Assembly: GCA_016788485.1 (NCBI GenBank)
Contig: JAEUSV010000151.1
Coordinates: 1 to 57,742, forward strand
Length of the DNA stretch: 57,742 bases
Direction: 5' to 3'
Origin: Flavobacteriales bacterium
GTDB lineage: Bacteria > Bacteroidota > Bacteroidia > Flavobacteriales_F > PHOS-HE28
Shown: piece by piece, positions 7,969 to 16,936 of the stretch
Position numbering within the stretch: the first letter of the stretch is position 1
How the letters are laid out: every line of letters begins with the position of its first letter
Program-made: the position numbers and the translations under genes
Notes under the pieces: model-generated
Told to the model about the DNA's origin: nothing
The model's input: the letters and a program-made list of their open reading frames with translations, nothing else
The model's database searches: none

Positions 7969-9864
7969 TCAATCCTCGAATTCACGTACCACCAGGTTCC
8001 CTGTCTTCTTCAATTCCCGCTCGCGCACCATCGCGTACATCACGGGCAGCACGATGAGCACGAAGAGCGTGGAGGTGATCAGGCCGAACACGAACGGGAT
8101 CGTGATCGGCTTCATCACATCACTGCCCGTGCCGGTGGCCAGGAGCACGGGCATCAGGCCGATGATGTCCACCAGCACGGTCATCAGTTTCGGGCGCAGG
8201 CGCAGAGCGGCCCCGTCGTAGATCGCCTCCTCGATGTCCTTGTCCGTCATGGGCGTTCCGGCCTTGCCCTGCTTCTTCACCCGCAGGTGCAGGGAGTTGT
8301 TCATGTAGACCAGCATGAGCACACCGGTCTCCACGGCCACGCCGAAGAGCGCGATGAAGCCCACCGCGACGGCCACGGAGAAGTTCACGTCGAAGAAGTA
8401 CAGGGAGTATGCGCCGCCCACCAGCGCCACGGGAATGCTCGACAGCACGATGAGCACCTCGCGCAGCGAATGGAAGGTGAAATAGAGGATGACCATGATG
8501 ATGAGGAGCACGATGGGCATGATGATCTTCAGCCGCTGCTCCGCCCGCACCTGGTTCTCGTACTGTCCGCTCCATTGCAGGTAGTAGCCCTTGGGCAGTT
8601 TCTCCACGGCACCCTCCAGCCGCTTCTTCGCGTCGTTCACGGTGCTGCCCATGTCGCGCCCGCGCACGTTGAAGAGCAGGGTGCCACGCAACAAGGCGTT
8701 CTCGGAAGTGATCATCGGCGGCCCGTCGTTGAAGGCGATGTCGGCCACGGCGCTCAAGGGGATGGGGCCGTAGTCCATGGTCTGCAATTGCAGACGTTGG
8801 ATCTTGTCGAACTGGTCGCGGTAGTCCTGGGCGAAACGCACGTTCACGCTGAAGCGCTGGCGGCCCTCGATGGTGGTGGTCACGTTCATGCCACCCAGGG
8901 CGGTTTCGATGAACGTGTTCACCTCGTCAACGGAAAGTCCGTAGCGCCCGATCTCCTCCTTCTTGATGCGGATGTCGAGGTATTTCCCACCGATGATCGG
9001 TTCCACGTACAGGTCCTGCACGCCTTCCAGCCCGGCCAGCTCTTTCTTGAACTCCTGGGCCAGCCGGTCGAGGGTGTCCAGGTGCTGGCCATAGATCTTC
9101 AAGCCCACATCCGTGCGGATGCCCGTGGAGAGCATGTTGATGCGGTTGATGATCGGCTGCGTCCAGCCGTTGATCACGCCGGGGATCTGGAGCTTGGTGT
9201 TCAGCTCGTTGATGATGCTGTCCTTGTCAACACCCTCGCGCCACTCCTCGCGGGGCTTGAGGAGGATGATCGTCTCGATCATGCTGATGGGCGCGTTGTC
9301 GGTGGCGGTGCTGGCGCGGCCTGCCTTGCCCAGGACGTTCAATACCTCCGGCACGGTGAGCATCAACTTGTCCTGCACCTGCATGATGCGCTTCACCTCG
9401 GTGTTGGATACGTCGGGCATGGTCACCGGCATGAAGAGCAAGGAGCCCTCGTCCAGGGGTGGCATGAACTCGGTGCCGAGGTTCATCACCAGCGGCACGC
9501 TGCCCAGCACGAGCACCATCCCGAATGCAAGCGTGGTCCGCTTCCAACGCAGGCACCAGCGGAGCAGCGGCGAATACAAGCGGAGGAAGAAGCGCGAGAC
9601 CGGGTGCTTGCTTTCCGGCCGCACCTTCCCTTTCAGGAAGATGGCCATCAGTACCGGCACCAGCAGGATCGCCACGAAGGCCGAGCCGATCATGGCGAAG
9701 GTCTTCGTCCACACCAGCGGCGAGAAGAGCTTGTGCTCCTGGCCGGTGAGGAAGAGGATGGGGCTGAAGGACACGAGCGTGATCAAAATGGAATTGAACA
9801 CGGCTTTGCCGATGAGCTTCGCCGAAGCCTCGATCCGCTGTTCCCGTTCCGCGTTGGTCATCAT
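7969..9864 (-). CDS. cusA: CusA-type RND pump, C-terminal piece (TM5 onward)
   Basis: Encodes the C-terminal ~631 residues of a CusA-family pump, from an ATG at 9864 (a second ATG is at 9861). It carries TM5-TM6 (FNSILITLVSFSPILFLTG; FAMIGSAFVAILLVPVLMAI), TM7, the second large periplasmic domain and TM8-TM12. The N-terminal ~425 residues are in the neighbouring upstream ORF in another frame. The two overlap at ATGATGA, where the upstream TGA stop lies inside the double ATG. Together they give ~1,056 residues, a normal CusA length, and the break falls in the cytoplasmic loop between TM4 and TM5. Either a frameshift (natural or sequencing) disrupted one gene, or two translationally coupled pieces assemble. 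Confidence 0.85.
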   Translation of the reverse strand: MMTNAEREQRIEASAKLIGKAVFNSILITLVSFSPILFLTGQEHKLFSPLVWTKTFAMIGSAFVAILLVPVLMAIFLKGKVRPESKHPVSRFFLRLYSPLLRWCLRWKRTTLAFGMVLVLGSVPLVMNLGTEFMPPLDEGSLLFMPVTMPDVSNTEVKRIMQVQDKLMLTVPEVLNVLGKAGRASTATDNAPISMIETIILLKPREEWREGVDKDSIINELNTKLQIPGVINGWTQPIINRINMLSTGIRTDVGLKIYGQHLDTLDRLAQEFKKELAGLEGVQDLYVEPIIGGKYLDIRIKKEEIGRYGLSVDEVNTFIETALGGMNVTTTIEGRQRFSVNVRFAQDYRDQFDKIQRLQLQTMDYGPIPLSAVADIAFNDGPPMITSENALLRGTLLFNVRGRDMGSTVNDAKKRLEGAVEKLPKGYYLQWSGQYENQVRAEQRLKIIMPIVLLIIMVILYFTFHSLREVLIVLSSIPVALVGGAYSLYFFDVNFSVAVAVGFIALFGVAVETGVLMLVYMNNSLHLRVKKQGKAGTPMTDKDIEEAIYDGAALRLRPKLMTVLVDIIGLMPVLLATGTGSDVMKPITIPFVFGLITSTLFVLIVLPVMYAMVRERELKKTGNLVVREFED

Positions 9865-11138
9865 GGCTCCAAGGCGGGTTCGTCCTCTCCACTGATCGAG
9901 CGCATCGCGTTCTCCACCATCACGATGCCGGCATCCACGAGGTCGCCCACGGCGAGCGCCACACCGGAAAGCGACATGATGTTCGACGTGATGCCGAACC
10001 ACTGCATCAGGATGAAGGCGATCAGCACCGACATGGGGATCGTGACCACTACCACCAGCGCACTGCGCGCGTGCAGCAGGAAGATGAAGAGGACGACCAC
10101 CACCACGATGATCTCCTCCACCACCGCGTCCTTCAACGTGGCGATGGTCTCATCGATGAGGGTGGATCGATCGTAGGCCACCTTGAAGGTGATGCCCTCG
10201 GGCAGGCCCTTCTCCACGTCGGTGATCTTCTCCTTCACGCGCTCGATCACGTCCTTCGCGTTCTCACCGTAGCGCATCACCACGATCCCGCCGACCTTCT
10301 CGCCTTCGCCGTTCTCCTCCACGATCCCCAAGCGCAGGTCACCGCCCATCTGCACGGTGGCCACGTCCTTCACCCGCACCGGTACGGAGTTCACCGTCTT
10401 CAAGGGGATGTCCTCGATCTCGTGGATGTCCTTGATGTATCCCAGCCCGCGCACGATGTAGCCCATGTCGCTCTGCTCGAACTTGCGGCCGCCCACGTCG
10501 TTGTTGTTGGCCTTGACGCGATCGGCCACGTCCATCAGGGGGATGCCGTAGTAGTTCAGCTTCAGCGGATCCACGATCACCTGGTACTGCCGCTGGAAGC
10601 CGCCGAAGGAGGCCACCTCGCTCACACCCTCCACCGTTTGAAGCGCGAAGCGGATGTACCAGTCCTGCAAGGCCCGCAGTTCACCCAGATCGTGCCCAGG
10701 AGCATCCAGGGTGTACCAGAAGACATGGCCCAGGCCGGTACCATCAGGTCCCAACGTGGGTGTGGCACCCTCCGGCAATAGGCGTTGCGCGTAGTTCAGG
10801 CGTTCCAGCACCCGCGTGCGCGCCCAGTAGATGTCCACCTCATCATCGAAGATCACGAACACGAAGCTCATCCCGAACATGCTGTTCGCCCGGATGTTCT
10901 TCACTTTCGGGATACCCTGCAGGTTGCTCACCAGCGGGTAGGTGATCTGGTCCTCGATGATCTGCGGGCTGCGGCCCATCCACTCCGTGAAGATGATCAC
11001 CTGGTTCTCCGACAGGTCGGGGATCGCGTCCACCGCCGTGTTCTTCACCGCGAAGAAGCCATACACCGCGATCGCAGCCGCGAAGAGCAGCACGATGATG
11101 CGGTTGCGGAGGGACCAGGTGATGAGGTTGTTGATCAT
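9861..11138 (-). CDS. cusA: CusA-type RND pump, N-terminal piece (TM1-TM4)
   Basis: 425 residues from the ATG at 11138, 9 nt downstream of the ppk2 stop. It holds TM1 (NRIIVLLFAAAIAVYGFFAV), the first periplasmic porter domain and TM2-TM4, then stops at 9861. TM4 reads AVGDLVDAGIVMVENA, matching the CusA/SilA (Cu+, Ag+) form GxxVDAxIxMxEN and not the DFG...DGA form of the pump at 1-3010, so monovalent copper/silver is the expected substrate. It ends ...SGEDEPALEP just where a normal CusA would continue to TM5, which is encoded one frame away in the overlapping ORF. Alone it lacks TM5-TM12 and the second porter domain and cannot be a complete pump. Confidence 0.87.
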   Translation of the reverse strand: MINNLITWSLRNRIIVLLFAAAIAVYGFFAVKNTAVDAIPDLSENQVIIFTEWMGRSPQIIEDQITYPLVSNLQGIPKVKNIRANSMFGMSFVFVIFDDEVDIYWARTRVLERLNYAQRLLPEGATPTLGPDGTGLGHVFWYTLDAPGHDLGELRALQDWYIRFALQTVEGVSEVASFGGFQRQYQVIVDPLKLNYYGIPLMDVADRVKANNNDVGGRKFEQSDMGYIVRGLGYIKDIHEIEDIPLKTVNSVPVRVKDVATVQMGGDLRLGIVEENGEGEKVGGIVVMRYGENAKDVIERVKEKITDVEKGLPEGITFKVAYDRSTLIDETIATLKDAVVEEIIVVVVVLFIFLLHARSALVVVVTIPMSVLIAFILMQWFGITSNIMSLSGVALAVGDLVDAGIVMVENAMRSISGEDEPALEP

Positions 11139-11147
11139 CGCGGGTGC

Positions 11148-11876
11148 CTAGGTCGGGTATTTCAGGTGTAGTGACTGCAAGTGGTCCCGAACCACTTCAG
11201 CGACCTTGTAGTTCCGATACCATGGTTTGCCCGAAGGAACGATGTTCCAGCTAACGGCCGAACAATTCGCGATCACTTCCTCGAACGCCTTTTGGTACCG
11301 GTCCCACTGCCTGGCCGCGCTATCATCGGACGCATCGTACTTCCACTTCTTGGCTGGATCCTTCTTCCGCGCCTTGATGTTCGCCCTTTGCTCCTCCTTG
11401 TTGATGTGGAGATAGAACTTCAGAACATGGATATCACTGCGCTCCCAATGCTTTTCGAGCGAGTTGATCAGCTCGTAGCGATGCTTCTTCTCAGCCTTCT
11501 TGATGCTCTTCGATACTGCGGGCACCAACACATCCTCGTAGTAAGAGCGGTTGAAGACCTCGATCATTCCCTTGGCGGGCAAATGCGGATATATCCTCCA
11601 AAGGAAGTCGTGCCTGGCCTCCTCCAAGCTCGGTTCCTGGAACGACCTCGCGTGCACCCCCAGGGGGTTCATGCACATCAGGGCATGGCGGATCGTTCCA
11701 TCCTTGCCCGAGGTATCCATGCCTTGGATGATGATCAAGAGCGCATGTTTTCCATCCGCATGGAACTTGTTCTGAAGCTCGAAGAGTTCCTTGTGAAGTT
11801 GCCCCAAGCCTTGATCGGCCCTTGCCTTGGTCCACCTCTTCGGTGGCGTAGTGGGAATGTGATCGAGCTTGATCAT
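11148..11876 (-). CDS. ppk2: Polyphosphate kinase 2 family protein
   Basis: PPK2 enzymes transfer phosphate between polyphosphate and nucleotides (AMP to ADP, ADP to ATP, or the reverse), a cytoplasmic reaction. The 242-residue product has Walker A GMDTSGKDGT at about residues 52-61, the Walker-B-like FNRSYYEDVLVP, and the lid region RKKDPAKKWKYDASD, with normal single-domain length. Class I, II or III cannot be decided by eye. It lies between an exported protein (gap 21 bp) and the CusA gene (gap 9 bp), so it is the junction between the nucleotide/phosphate block and the copper exporter. Its likely substrates, AMP or ADP, connect to the AMP/thymidine phosphorylase and PRPP synthetase encoded upstream. 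Confidence 0.93.
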   Translation of the reverse strand: MIKLDHIPTTPPKRWTKARADQGLGQLHKELFELQNKFHADGKHALLIIIQGMDTSGKDGTIRHALMCMNPLGVHARSFQEPSLEEARHDFLWRIYPHLPAKGMIEVFNRSYYEDVLVPAVSKSIKKAEKKHRYELINSLEKHWERSDIHVLKFYLHINKEEQRANIKARKKDPAKKWKYDASDDSAARQWDRYQKAFEEVIANCSAVSWNIVPSGKPWYRNYKVAEVVRDHLQSLHLKYPT

Positions 11877-11897
11877 CCGGGTTGGTTCGCGCAGGGT

Positions 11898-12449
11898 CTA
11901 ATCGTTCTGGCGCTTCAGCAAGGTCTGAATTACATGGAAAGTCAGGTTGCCAGAGAGACCCGGGAACGACTCGTCGAGGTGGAACCGCGTTACTGGAACG
12001 ATGAAGGTGATCTCCAGCAGGCAGGCATACTGCCCAGCGAAAATGTGCTCCAAGTGCCCCCTGCCGATGATCGGCTCATCGACATCCATGTGCGCCAAGC
12101 GCCCTTCCACATCGAAGTCGAGCGGTGGGTGCTTTTTCGTTTCGATGTGGTTCATGCCGAGCAGTTTGCCGGTGAACACGATCGGGGCCCCTTGGTGTGC
12201 GATGAAAATGGAATCCAGTGCCGGCACTCCGCATCTCAGGCTGGATGGATCGAACATGATCTCGAATGTAGCCTTCTCGTAATCCAGGATGACACGCGTA
12301 TCGTTCGTGATGGCCAGCACGGGCAGGTCGTTCCAAACGGCCTTGATGTGCAGGGGCGAGCTGAAGGACCGATAGACGTCTTGTGCGGGGCATGTTCCCG
12401 CCCAGATCAGGGTGGAGAACACCATCGCGGTTGACAGATGCCGTGCCAT
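11898..12449 (-). CDS. Exported protein of unknown function (YceI-like pattern)
   Basis: 183 residues with a signal peptide (MARHLSTAMVFSTLIWAGTCPAQD). The mature sequence is beta-rich and resembles the YceI-like lipid-binding fold in outline: FEIMFDPSSL, then FTGKLLGMNHIETKKHPPLD, then IIGRGHLEHIFAGQYACLLE. The match is too weak to assert. It begins 4 nt after the beta-CASP gene stop and ends 21 nt before ppk2, so it is a cotranscribed periplasmic member of the phosphate/nucleotide block. It could also be an outer-membrane-associated stress protein specific to these clusters. Confidence 0.65.
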   Translation of the reverse strand: MARHLSTAMVFSTLIWAGTCPAQDVYRSFSSPLHIKAVWNDLPVLAITNDTRVILDYEKATFEIMFDPSSLRCGVPALDSIFIAHQGAPIVFTGKLLGMNHIETKKHPPLDFDVEGRLAHMDVDEPIIGRGHLEHIFAGQYACLLEITFIVPVTRFHLDESFPGLSGNLTFHVIQTLLKRQND

Positions 12450-12453
12450 GATG

Positions 12454-13875
12454 CTAGCTGATATTCACTTGTTCGTTCAACACCGGAAGTTCCGCCTCCC
12501 AACCACGCTGTTCGAGCAATGATTTCCGGAACGCCAGGGCTGCGTCCTTTTCACCATGCACGATGAAGACCTTTCGTGGCGGGTCCTTCACCAATTCCAA
12601 CCACCACAGGAGATCCCGCTGATCGCCATGCGCGGACAAGCCATCGATGCACCGCACCTGCATTTTGAACGGGACCACCTTGCCGTACACCCGCAACGTG
12701 GTCGCCCCTTCGAGCAGGGCCCTTCCCTTGGTGCCTTCGGCCTGATACCCTACGAACAACAGCGTATCCTTCGTATTGCCCGCGCGATACTCCAGGTAGT
12801 TCAGGATGCGTCCGCCAGTGACCATGCCACTACCGGCGATCACGATCTTGGGTTCATTGTCCTTACGAAGCTGCAGGGTCTCCTGGAACCGCATGGTCCT
12901 GCGGAAATGAGCGCACATGCGCGTGCATTCTTCCGGAGCCAGCTTGTGCCAGGTACGGCTGTGATGGAAGAGGTCGAGTACGCTCACGCCCATGGGGCTG
13001 TCAATGACCATGGGAATGCGCGGGATGCTCCCTTCCTCCAATAGCCGCCAAAGGGCGAGCATCAGCAGTTGGGTCCGCTCCACGGCGAAACTGGGAATGA
13101 ACATGCTTCCACCGCGGGCAATGGTCTCGTTGACCACATCCGCGAGTTGACGTATCGCGTCCTCTTCACCGATATGCACACGATCGCCATAGGTGGATTC
13201 GATCAGCAGCACATCGGCCCGTTCAGGCCTCTTGGGTGGGTGGAGCAGGATGTCCTCCTTGCGCCCAACATCGCCGGAGAGGACGATCCGTTCGCCCGCG
13301 ATATCCAGTTCGATGAACGTTGCGCCGATGATGTGCCCCACGTATTGGAACCGGGCCTTGATGGTGGCGGCAAGCGTGATCCATTCGCCTTCAGTGATCT
13401 CCTCGAACAGCGCTGCTGTGCGCTCGACATCCTTCAGGTCGTACAGCGGCTTCGCCGGTAGGTGCTTGGAGTAGCCCTCGCGGTTGGCCCGCTCAGCCTC
13501 TTCCTCCTGGATCTTCGCGGTATCCTTCAGGATGATCTCCGCGATCTTCAGTGTCGGTCCCGTTGCGAGGATCCTCCCTTTGAACCCCAAATTCACGAGG
13601 CGGGGCAGGAAGCCGGTGTGGTCCAAATGTCCATGGGTGAGCAGGACCAGATCGATCCCAGCGACATCCACTGGAGGAGCCTCCCAGTTGAGCGCACGTG
13701 ACCGCTTATCGCCCTGGAACAGGCCGCAATCCACAAGGATGTTGATGCCCGGTGTACGCACCAGATACTTCGACCCCGTTACAATGCCTGATGAGGCACC
13801 GAGGAATTGGATGGACACGCCGATGGCGGTCGGTGGTCGGGGATCCCCTTGCTGGTTCGTCATGGTCCGTTCCAT
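12454..13875 (-). CDS. MBL-fold metallo-hydrolase with beta-CASP and RMMBL domains
   Basis: A 473-residue zinc-dependent nuclease-type hydrolase of the RNA-specificity (CPSF73/RNase J-like) class. The metallo-beta-lactamase signature HGHLDHTG is at about residue 85, the zinc ligand region YVGHIIGATFIELD follows, then the beta-CASP domain (IPSFAVERTQLLMLALWRL; GSGMVTGGRILNYLEY) and the C-terminal RMMBL motif (DGLSAHGDQRDLL; FIVHGEKDAA). The likely substrate is RNA, but stand-alone members of this branch are poorly characterised. An alternative ATG at 13863 would trim four residues. Such genes recur in stress clusters with PPK2 and P-type ATPases in my recollection, which I could not check. Confidence 0.92.
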   Translation of the reverse strand: MERTMTNQQGDPRPPTAIGVSIQFLGASSGIVTGSKYLVRTPGINILVDCGLFQGDKRSRALNWEAPPVDVAGIDLVLLTHGHLDHTGFLPRLVNLGFKGRILATGPTLKIAEIILKDTAKIQEEEAERANREGYSKHLPAKPLYDLKDVERTAALFEEITEGEWITLAATIKARFQYVGHIIGATFIELDIAGERIVLSGDVGRKEDILLHPPKRPERADVLLIESTYGDRVHIGEEDAIRQLADVVNETIARGGSMFIPSFAVERTQLLMLALWRLLEEGSIPRIPMVIDSPMGVSVLDLFHHSRTWHKLAPEECTRMCAHFRRTMRFQETLQLRKDNEPKIVIAGSGMVTGGRILNYLEYRAGNTKDTLLFVGYQAEGTKGRALLEGATTLRVYGKVVPFKMQVRCIDGLSAHGDQRDLLWWLELVKDPPRKVFIVHGEKDAALAFRKSLLEQRGWEAELPVLNEQVNIS

Positions 13876-13887
13876 TCGCGTTCGGGG

Positions 13888-14505
13888 TTATCGCTTGGGC
13901 CGTTTGTGATCACGGGTCAACGCGATCGGAAAGTCGCGCAGGATATCGAACACAGCAGGGTGAAGATTGCTCTCAATGAATACTGGATCGTAGAGGTCAC
14001 CCTCGGCCCGCCCCGTCCAAACGAGCTTGTTCGTTCGCCGGTCGATCACGTTCAACGTGATCGTGCTCTCGTTGTAACCGGCTTTGCCGATCGCGCACCC
14101 CGAAGTGTAGTGGGACCCCTGGCCAGTATGTCCCCGATAGTAATAGGCGTTGGGGAAGGGGTAGTAGTACGGGTTATACGATGGGTACTGCGCAGGAGAA
14201 AGAACGGCCACCTCTTTCCTTGCACTGGTCACCACGAGTTCAAGCAGCACATCAGGTGAATCCACTTCCGCCCGTAGTCCGCGTTCGCCCATGCAGTGGG
14301 AGAAATAGTTCATCGTGTTGTTGCGGATGACCTGGTTGTTGAAAGGTGTGGAAGTGGTGTCCTTGTCAGCCAGCCAGGCGAAGGTGTGATAGCTGGTAAA
14401 GTCAGCAGTGCGGTCGTAGTCCGAGGAGACCTCGGTGTACAGTCTGCAACCCTCGAGAAGAACGACCGCAACGAGCACGGCTACAAGACACGTTGAGGCT
14501 TTCAT
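13888..14505 (-). CDS. DUF4136-type lipoprotein
   Basis: 205 residues with a lipoprotein signal peptide and lipobox (VVLLEGC, Cys at about residue 20). The mature part fits the DUF4136 pattern: a Tyr/Phe-rich start (DYDRTADFTSYHTFAWL), a middle containing PYYYPFPNAYYYRG, and the typical NESTITLNVIDRRTNKLVWTG strand near the end. Members are envelope lipoproteins of unknown function. The start overlaps the PRPP synthetase stop as ATGA, so translation is coupled to it; this is odd for a lipoprotein behind a cytosolic enzyme and supports a shared regulon rather than a shared reaction. Confidence 0.8.
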   Translation of the reverse strand: MKASTCLVAVLVAVVLLEGCRLYTEVSSDYDRTADFTSYHTFAWLADKDTTSTPFNNQVIRNNTMNYFSHCMGERGLRAEVDSPDVLLELVVTSARKEVAVLSPAQYPSYNPYYYPFPNAYYYRGHTGQGSHYTSGCAIGKAGYNESTITLNVIDRRTNKLVWTGRAEGDLYDPVFIESNLHPAVFDILRDFPIALTRDHKRPKR

Positions 14506-15425
14506 GGCTGGGTCGGGTCGGTGATGGGCAGGTGTTTCTCTTTCAGCAGATGCTCCAATGCGGGCACGATCAACGAGGAAACATCGATCGCGTTGGAAGA
14601 ATGCGGTATGGTATTGCAGGTGATCACGCGGGCAGCCCCTGCGGCAAGTAGATCCTCATATGCCCTGCCAGCGAATACGCCATGCGTCCCGATGCACCAA
14701 GGGGCTTTCAAGCCCATGGCCTTCAAGTGGCCCACGGTCTCGATCATGGTGCGCGCGGTGGAGATGATGTCGTCCACGAGCACGGGGGTGCGATCGGCGT
14801 AGCGCTCCACGTGCGGCACGGTCACGCGCACATCGGCATCGCCCAGGCGGGTCTTTTCCAGCACGGTGAAGGGCGCGTCGGCATCGTGCGCCACTACCGA
14901 TACCCACTGTTCGCTCTCGCTGTCCGGGCCGATGAGCACGGGCTCCTTCACGTGCTTCTTGATCCATGCCGAGATCAACGATGACGCATGCAGCACTTCG
15001 CAGGGAACCGTGTAGATCTCCTGCAAGGTGCTTCGCCTGTGCAGGTGCGGATCGATCGTCACGAGGCCGTCCGTGAAGGAGGAAAGCAGCGCCGCGAAAT
15101 AGGCCGAGGTGACCGCCTCGCCAGGCTGGAAGGCCTTGTCCTGCCGCATATAGGAGAGGTATGGCGCTACAAGTGTGATCGTGGTCGCACCGAGATCCTT
15201 CAGCGCGCGGCACAGGTACATCAGGGGCAACAGCTTCTCATCGGGCCGGTGGAGCGTGCAGACCACGATGGCCTGCTTCCCCTTCACATCGGAGAGGATC
15301 CTGACGTAGGATTCGCCATCGGGAAAGTGACGCAGGGAGAGGGCCCCCTGTTCAGCGTCCATCGCGGTGGCGATCGCGGTCGCAAGGCCTTCATTGCCGG
15401 GTAGGGTGAAGAGGATCCTGCGCAT
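14502..15425 (-). CDS. prs: Ribose-phosphate pyrophosphokinase (PRPP synthetase)
   Basis: Makes PRPP from ribose-5-phosphate and ATP. The 307-residue product starts at the ATG at 15425, 1 nt after the phosphorylase stop; longer upstream in-frame sequence overlaps that gene and is not coding. Family features: FPDGESYVRI early, the ATP-loop-like RQDKAFQPGEA, the DPHLHRRS metal-binding stretch, and the PRPP-binding loop VLVDDIISTARTM near residues 205-220. The sequence diverges from housekeeping Prs proteins and resembles the class that pairs with AMP/thymidine phosphorylases, so it is probably a second, pathway-specific copy. Next to the phosphorylase it may turn salvaged ribose phosphate into PRPP. 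Confidence 0.92.
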   Translation of the reverse strand: MRRILFTLPGNEGLATAIATAMDAEQGALSLRHFPDGESYVRILSDVKGKQAIVVCTLHRPDEKLLPLMYLCRALKDLGATTITLVAPYLSYMRQDKAFQPGEAVTSAYFAALLSSFTDGLVTIDPHLHRRSTLQEIYTVPCEVLHASSLISAWIKKHVKEPVLIGPDSESEQWVSVVAHDADAPFTVLEKTRLGDADVRVTVPHVERYADRTPVLVDDIISTARTMIETVGHLKAMGLKAPWCIGTHGVFAGRAYEDLLAAGAARVITCNTIPHSSNAIDVSSLIVPALEHLLKEKHLPITDPTQP

Positions 15426-15426
15426 G

Positions 15427-16932
15427 TCAGTCGTATTGGATCGTTCCGTTCTCCTGCCGCATGTATGCGAGCGCATACTCCAGTTCACCGAGCCCTTCAG
15501 CGTGGACGGTGAACAGCAGATCGCCCTTGCGCACCATTCGGCCAACGGGCGCATGGAAGCTGATGCCCGCCGCCGCTGAACGTGGCGCACCAGCCAGCTT
15601 GGCGATGCGGGCCAGCCTTCGATTGTCCACTGAGCGCACGATCCCGTCATGTTCGGCCAGCACATCGTGTTGATGTTGTGCCGCCTTGGGCTCGTTGAAT
15701 CCACCCTGTGCCTCACAAATGGCATGGAACTTCCGCCAAGCCTGTCCGCTTTCCAGGATCTCGCGGGCCTTCATGGCACCTGTGGACGGAGGAAACTTCC
15801 CCGACAGGTCGAGCAAGGAACCGGCGAGCACAAGGGCCCGCTCCCTCAGGTCCTGCGGTGCGCCGGCGCCATGACGGAGTACGGCCAGCACGTCCATGGC
15901 CTCCAATGCGGGACCGATGCCCCGGCCCACCGGCTGACCTCCATCGGTGATGAGCACCTCGGCGTTCAGACCAACGGCAGCCGCAGTACGCGTCATTCGT
16001 TCCTTGAGCGCAAGTGCGGCCGCGCGTGAACGCACTTTCGCGGTAGGCCCCAGGGGAATGTCAAAGATCGCGTGGGTGGAGCCTGCGGCCACCTTCTTCG
16101 ATAGGACCGAAGCGATCATCTGGCCTTCACTATCGATGTCCAGCGCCTTCTCCACGGAGATCAGGATATCATCAGCAGGGCTCAATTGCACGGCACCACC
16201 CCAGACCATGCAGCCACCTTCCGTTTCGACCACGCGGCGCATGCGGTCCAGGCCGAGGTCCACCGGCGTCATGGTCTCCATGACATCCGCAGTGCCTGCC
16301 GGTGAGGTGATGGCACGCGAGGAGGTCTTGGGGATGGTAAGTCCTGCGGCCGCGACGATGCTCACCACGATGGGCGTGGTGCGGTTGCCAGGGAGCCCGC
16401 CCACGCAATGCTTGTCCATGATGGGGCCAGGGCCCCAGCTGAGCCGCTGTCCGCTGGCGATCATGGCCCTGGTCAGCCCGATGGTCTCGCGTTCGTTGAG
16501 GTGGTCACCTGCGGAACCAACGATGAAGGCCGCCAGCTCGACGTTGGAGTAGCGTCCTGCGGTGACATCGGTGATGATGGCCCGGAGATCCTCATCGCTC
16601 AATTCACGGCCGTAGATCTTTGCACGCACCAGGCTCAGGGAACTGATGGGATCGAGGTGGGATATGGTGATCGATCCGCCCTCGACCCCACCAAGGCGCT
16701 TCATGGCCTCCGTGGAAAGAGCGGCCTCACTATGGCGCAGCAGATCGGAATGGACCACGTTCAGGGTGGCGATGATGCTCTTCGCTCCATTGGCCACCAC
16801 CAGCCGCGTGAGCGCGGTGAAACCCTCCGAGCGGCAGACAGGGCAATCGCCGCGCATGTAGATGATGTTCTCCCGATAGGTATCGATGCCGATCGAGCGC
16901 AGGGTGAGGGTATTTCCGTGGACGTGCTCCAT
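15427..16932 (-). CDS. AMP/thymidine phosphorylase family protein (archaeal-type, long form)
   Basis: Phosphorolytic nucleoside/nucleotide phosphorylase of about 501 residues from the ATG at 16932 (an ATG at 16950 would overlap the upstream gene by 14 nt). The ~500-residue length with an extra N-terminal domain marks the AMP-phosphorylase/long thymidine phosphorylase branch rather than the ~440-residue DeoA. Active-site elements: KHCVGGLPGNRTTPIV at about residues 170-186 and KTSSRAITSPAGTADVMETM. AMP phosphorylase makes adenine and ribose-1,5-bisphosphate; the thymidine enzyme makes thymine and deoxyribose-1-phosphate. The N-terminal domain contains CPVCRSEGF, an unusual Cys pair. Its partners suggest nucleotide salvage; substrate cannot be fixed from sequence. 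Confidence 0.88.
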   Translation of the reverse strand: MEHVHGNTLTLRSIGIDTYRENIIYMRGDCPVCRSEGFTALTRLVVANGAKSIIATLNVVHSDLLRHSEAALSTEAMKRLGGVEGGSITISHLDPISSLSLVRAKIYGRELSDEDLRAIITDVTAGRYSNVELAAFIVGSAGDHLNERETIGLTRAMIASGQRLSWGPGPIMDKHCVGGLPGNRTTPIVVSIVAAAGLTIPKTSSRAITSPAGTADVMETMTPVDLGLDRMRRVVETEGGCMVWGGAVQLSPADDILISVEKALDIDSEGQMIASVLSKKVAAGSTHAIFDIPLGPTAKVRSRAAALALKERMTRTAAAVGLNAEVLITDGGQPVGRGIGPALEAMDVLAVLRHGAGAPQDLRERALVLAGSLLDLSGKFPPSTGAMKAREILESGQAWRKFHAICEAQGGFNEPKAAQHQHDVLAEHDGIVRSVDNRRLARIAKLAGAPRSAAAGISFHAPVGRMVRKGDLLFTVHAEGLGELEYALAYMRQENGTIQYD

Positions 16933-16936
16933 GTTC

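Noticed and set aside
9861..9905. Programmed -1 frameshifting as explanation for the split CusA
   Set aside because: No X-XXY-YYZ slippery heptamer and no obvious downstream structure; coupled restart or a plain frameshift explains it better.
7795..10176. A 793-codon open frame on the plus strand
   Set aside because: It is antisense to the TolC and CusA genes, and its His/Gln/Asp-rich composition is the usual by-product of a GC-rich gene read backwards.
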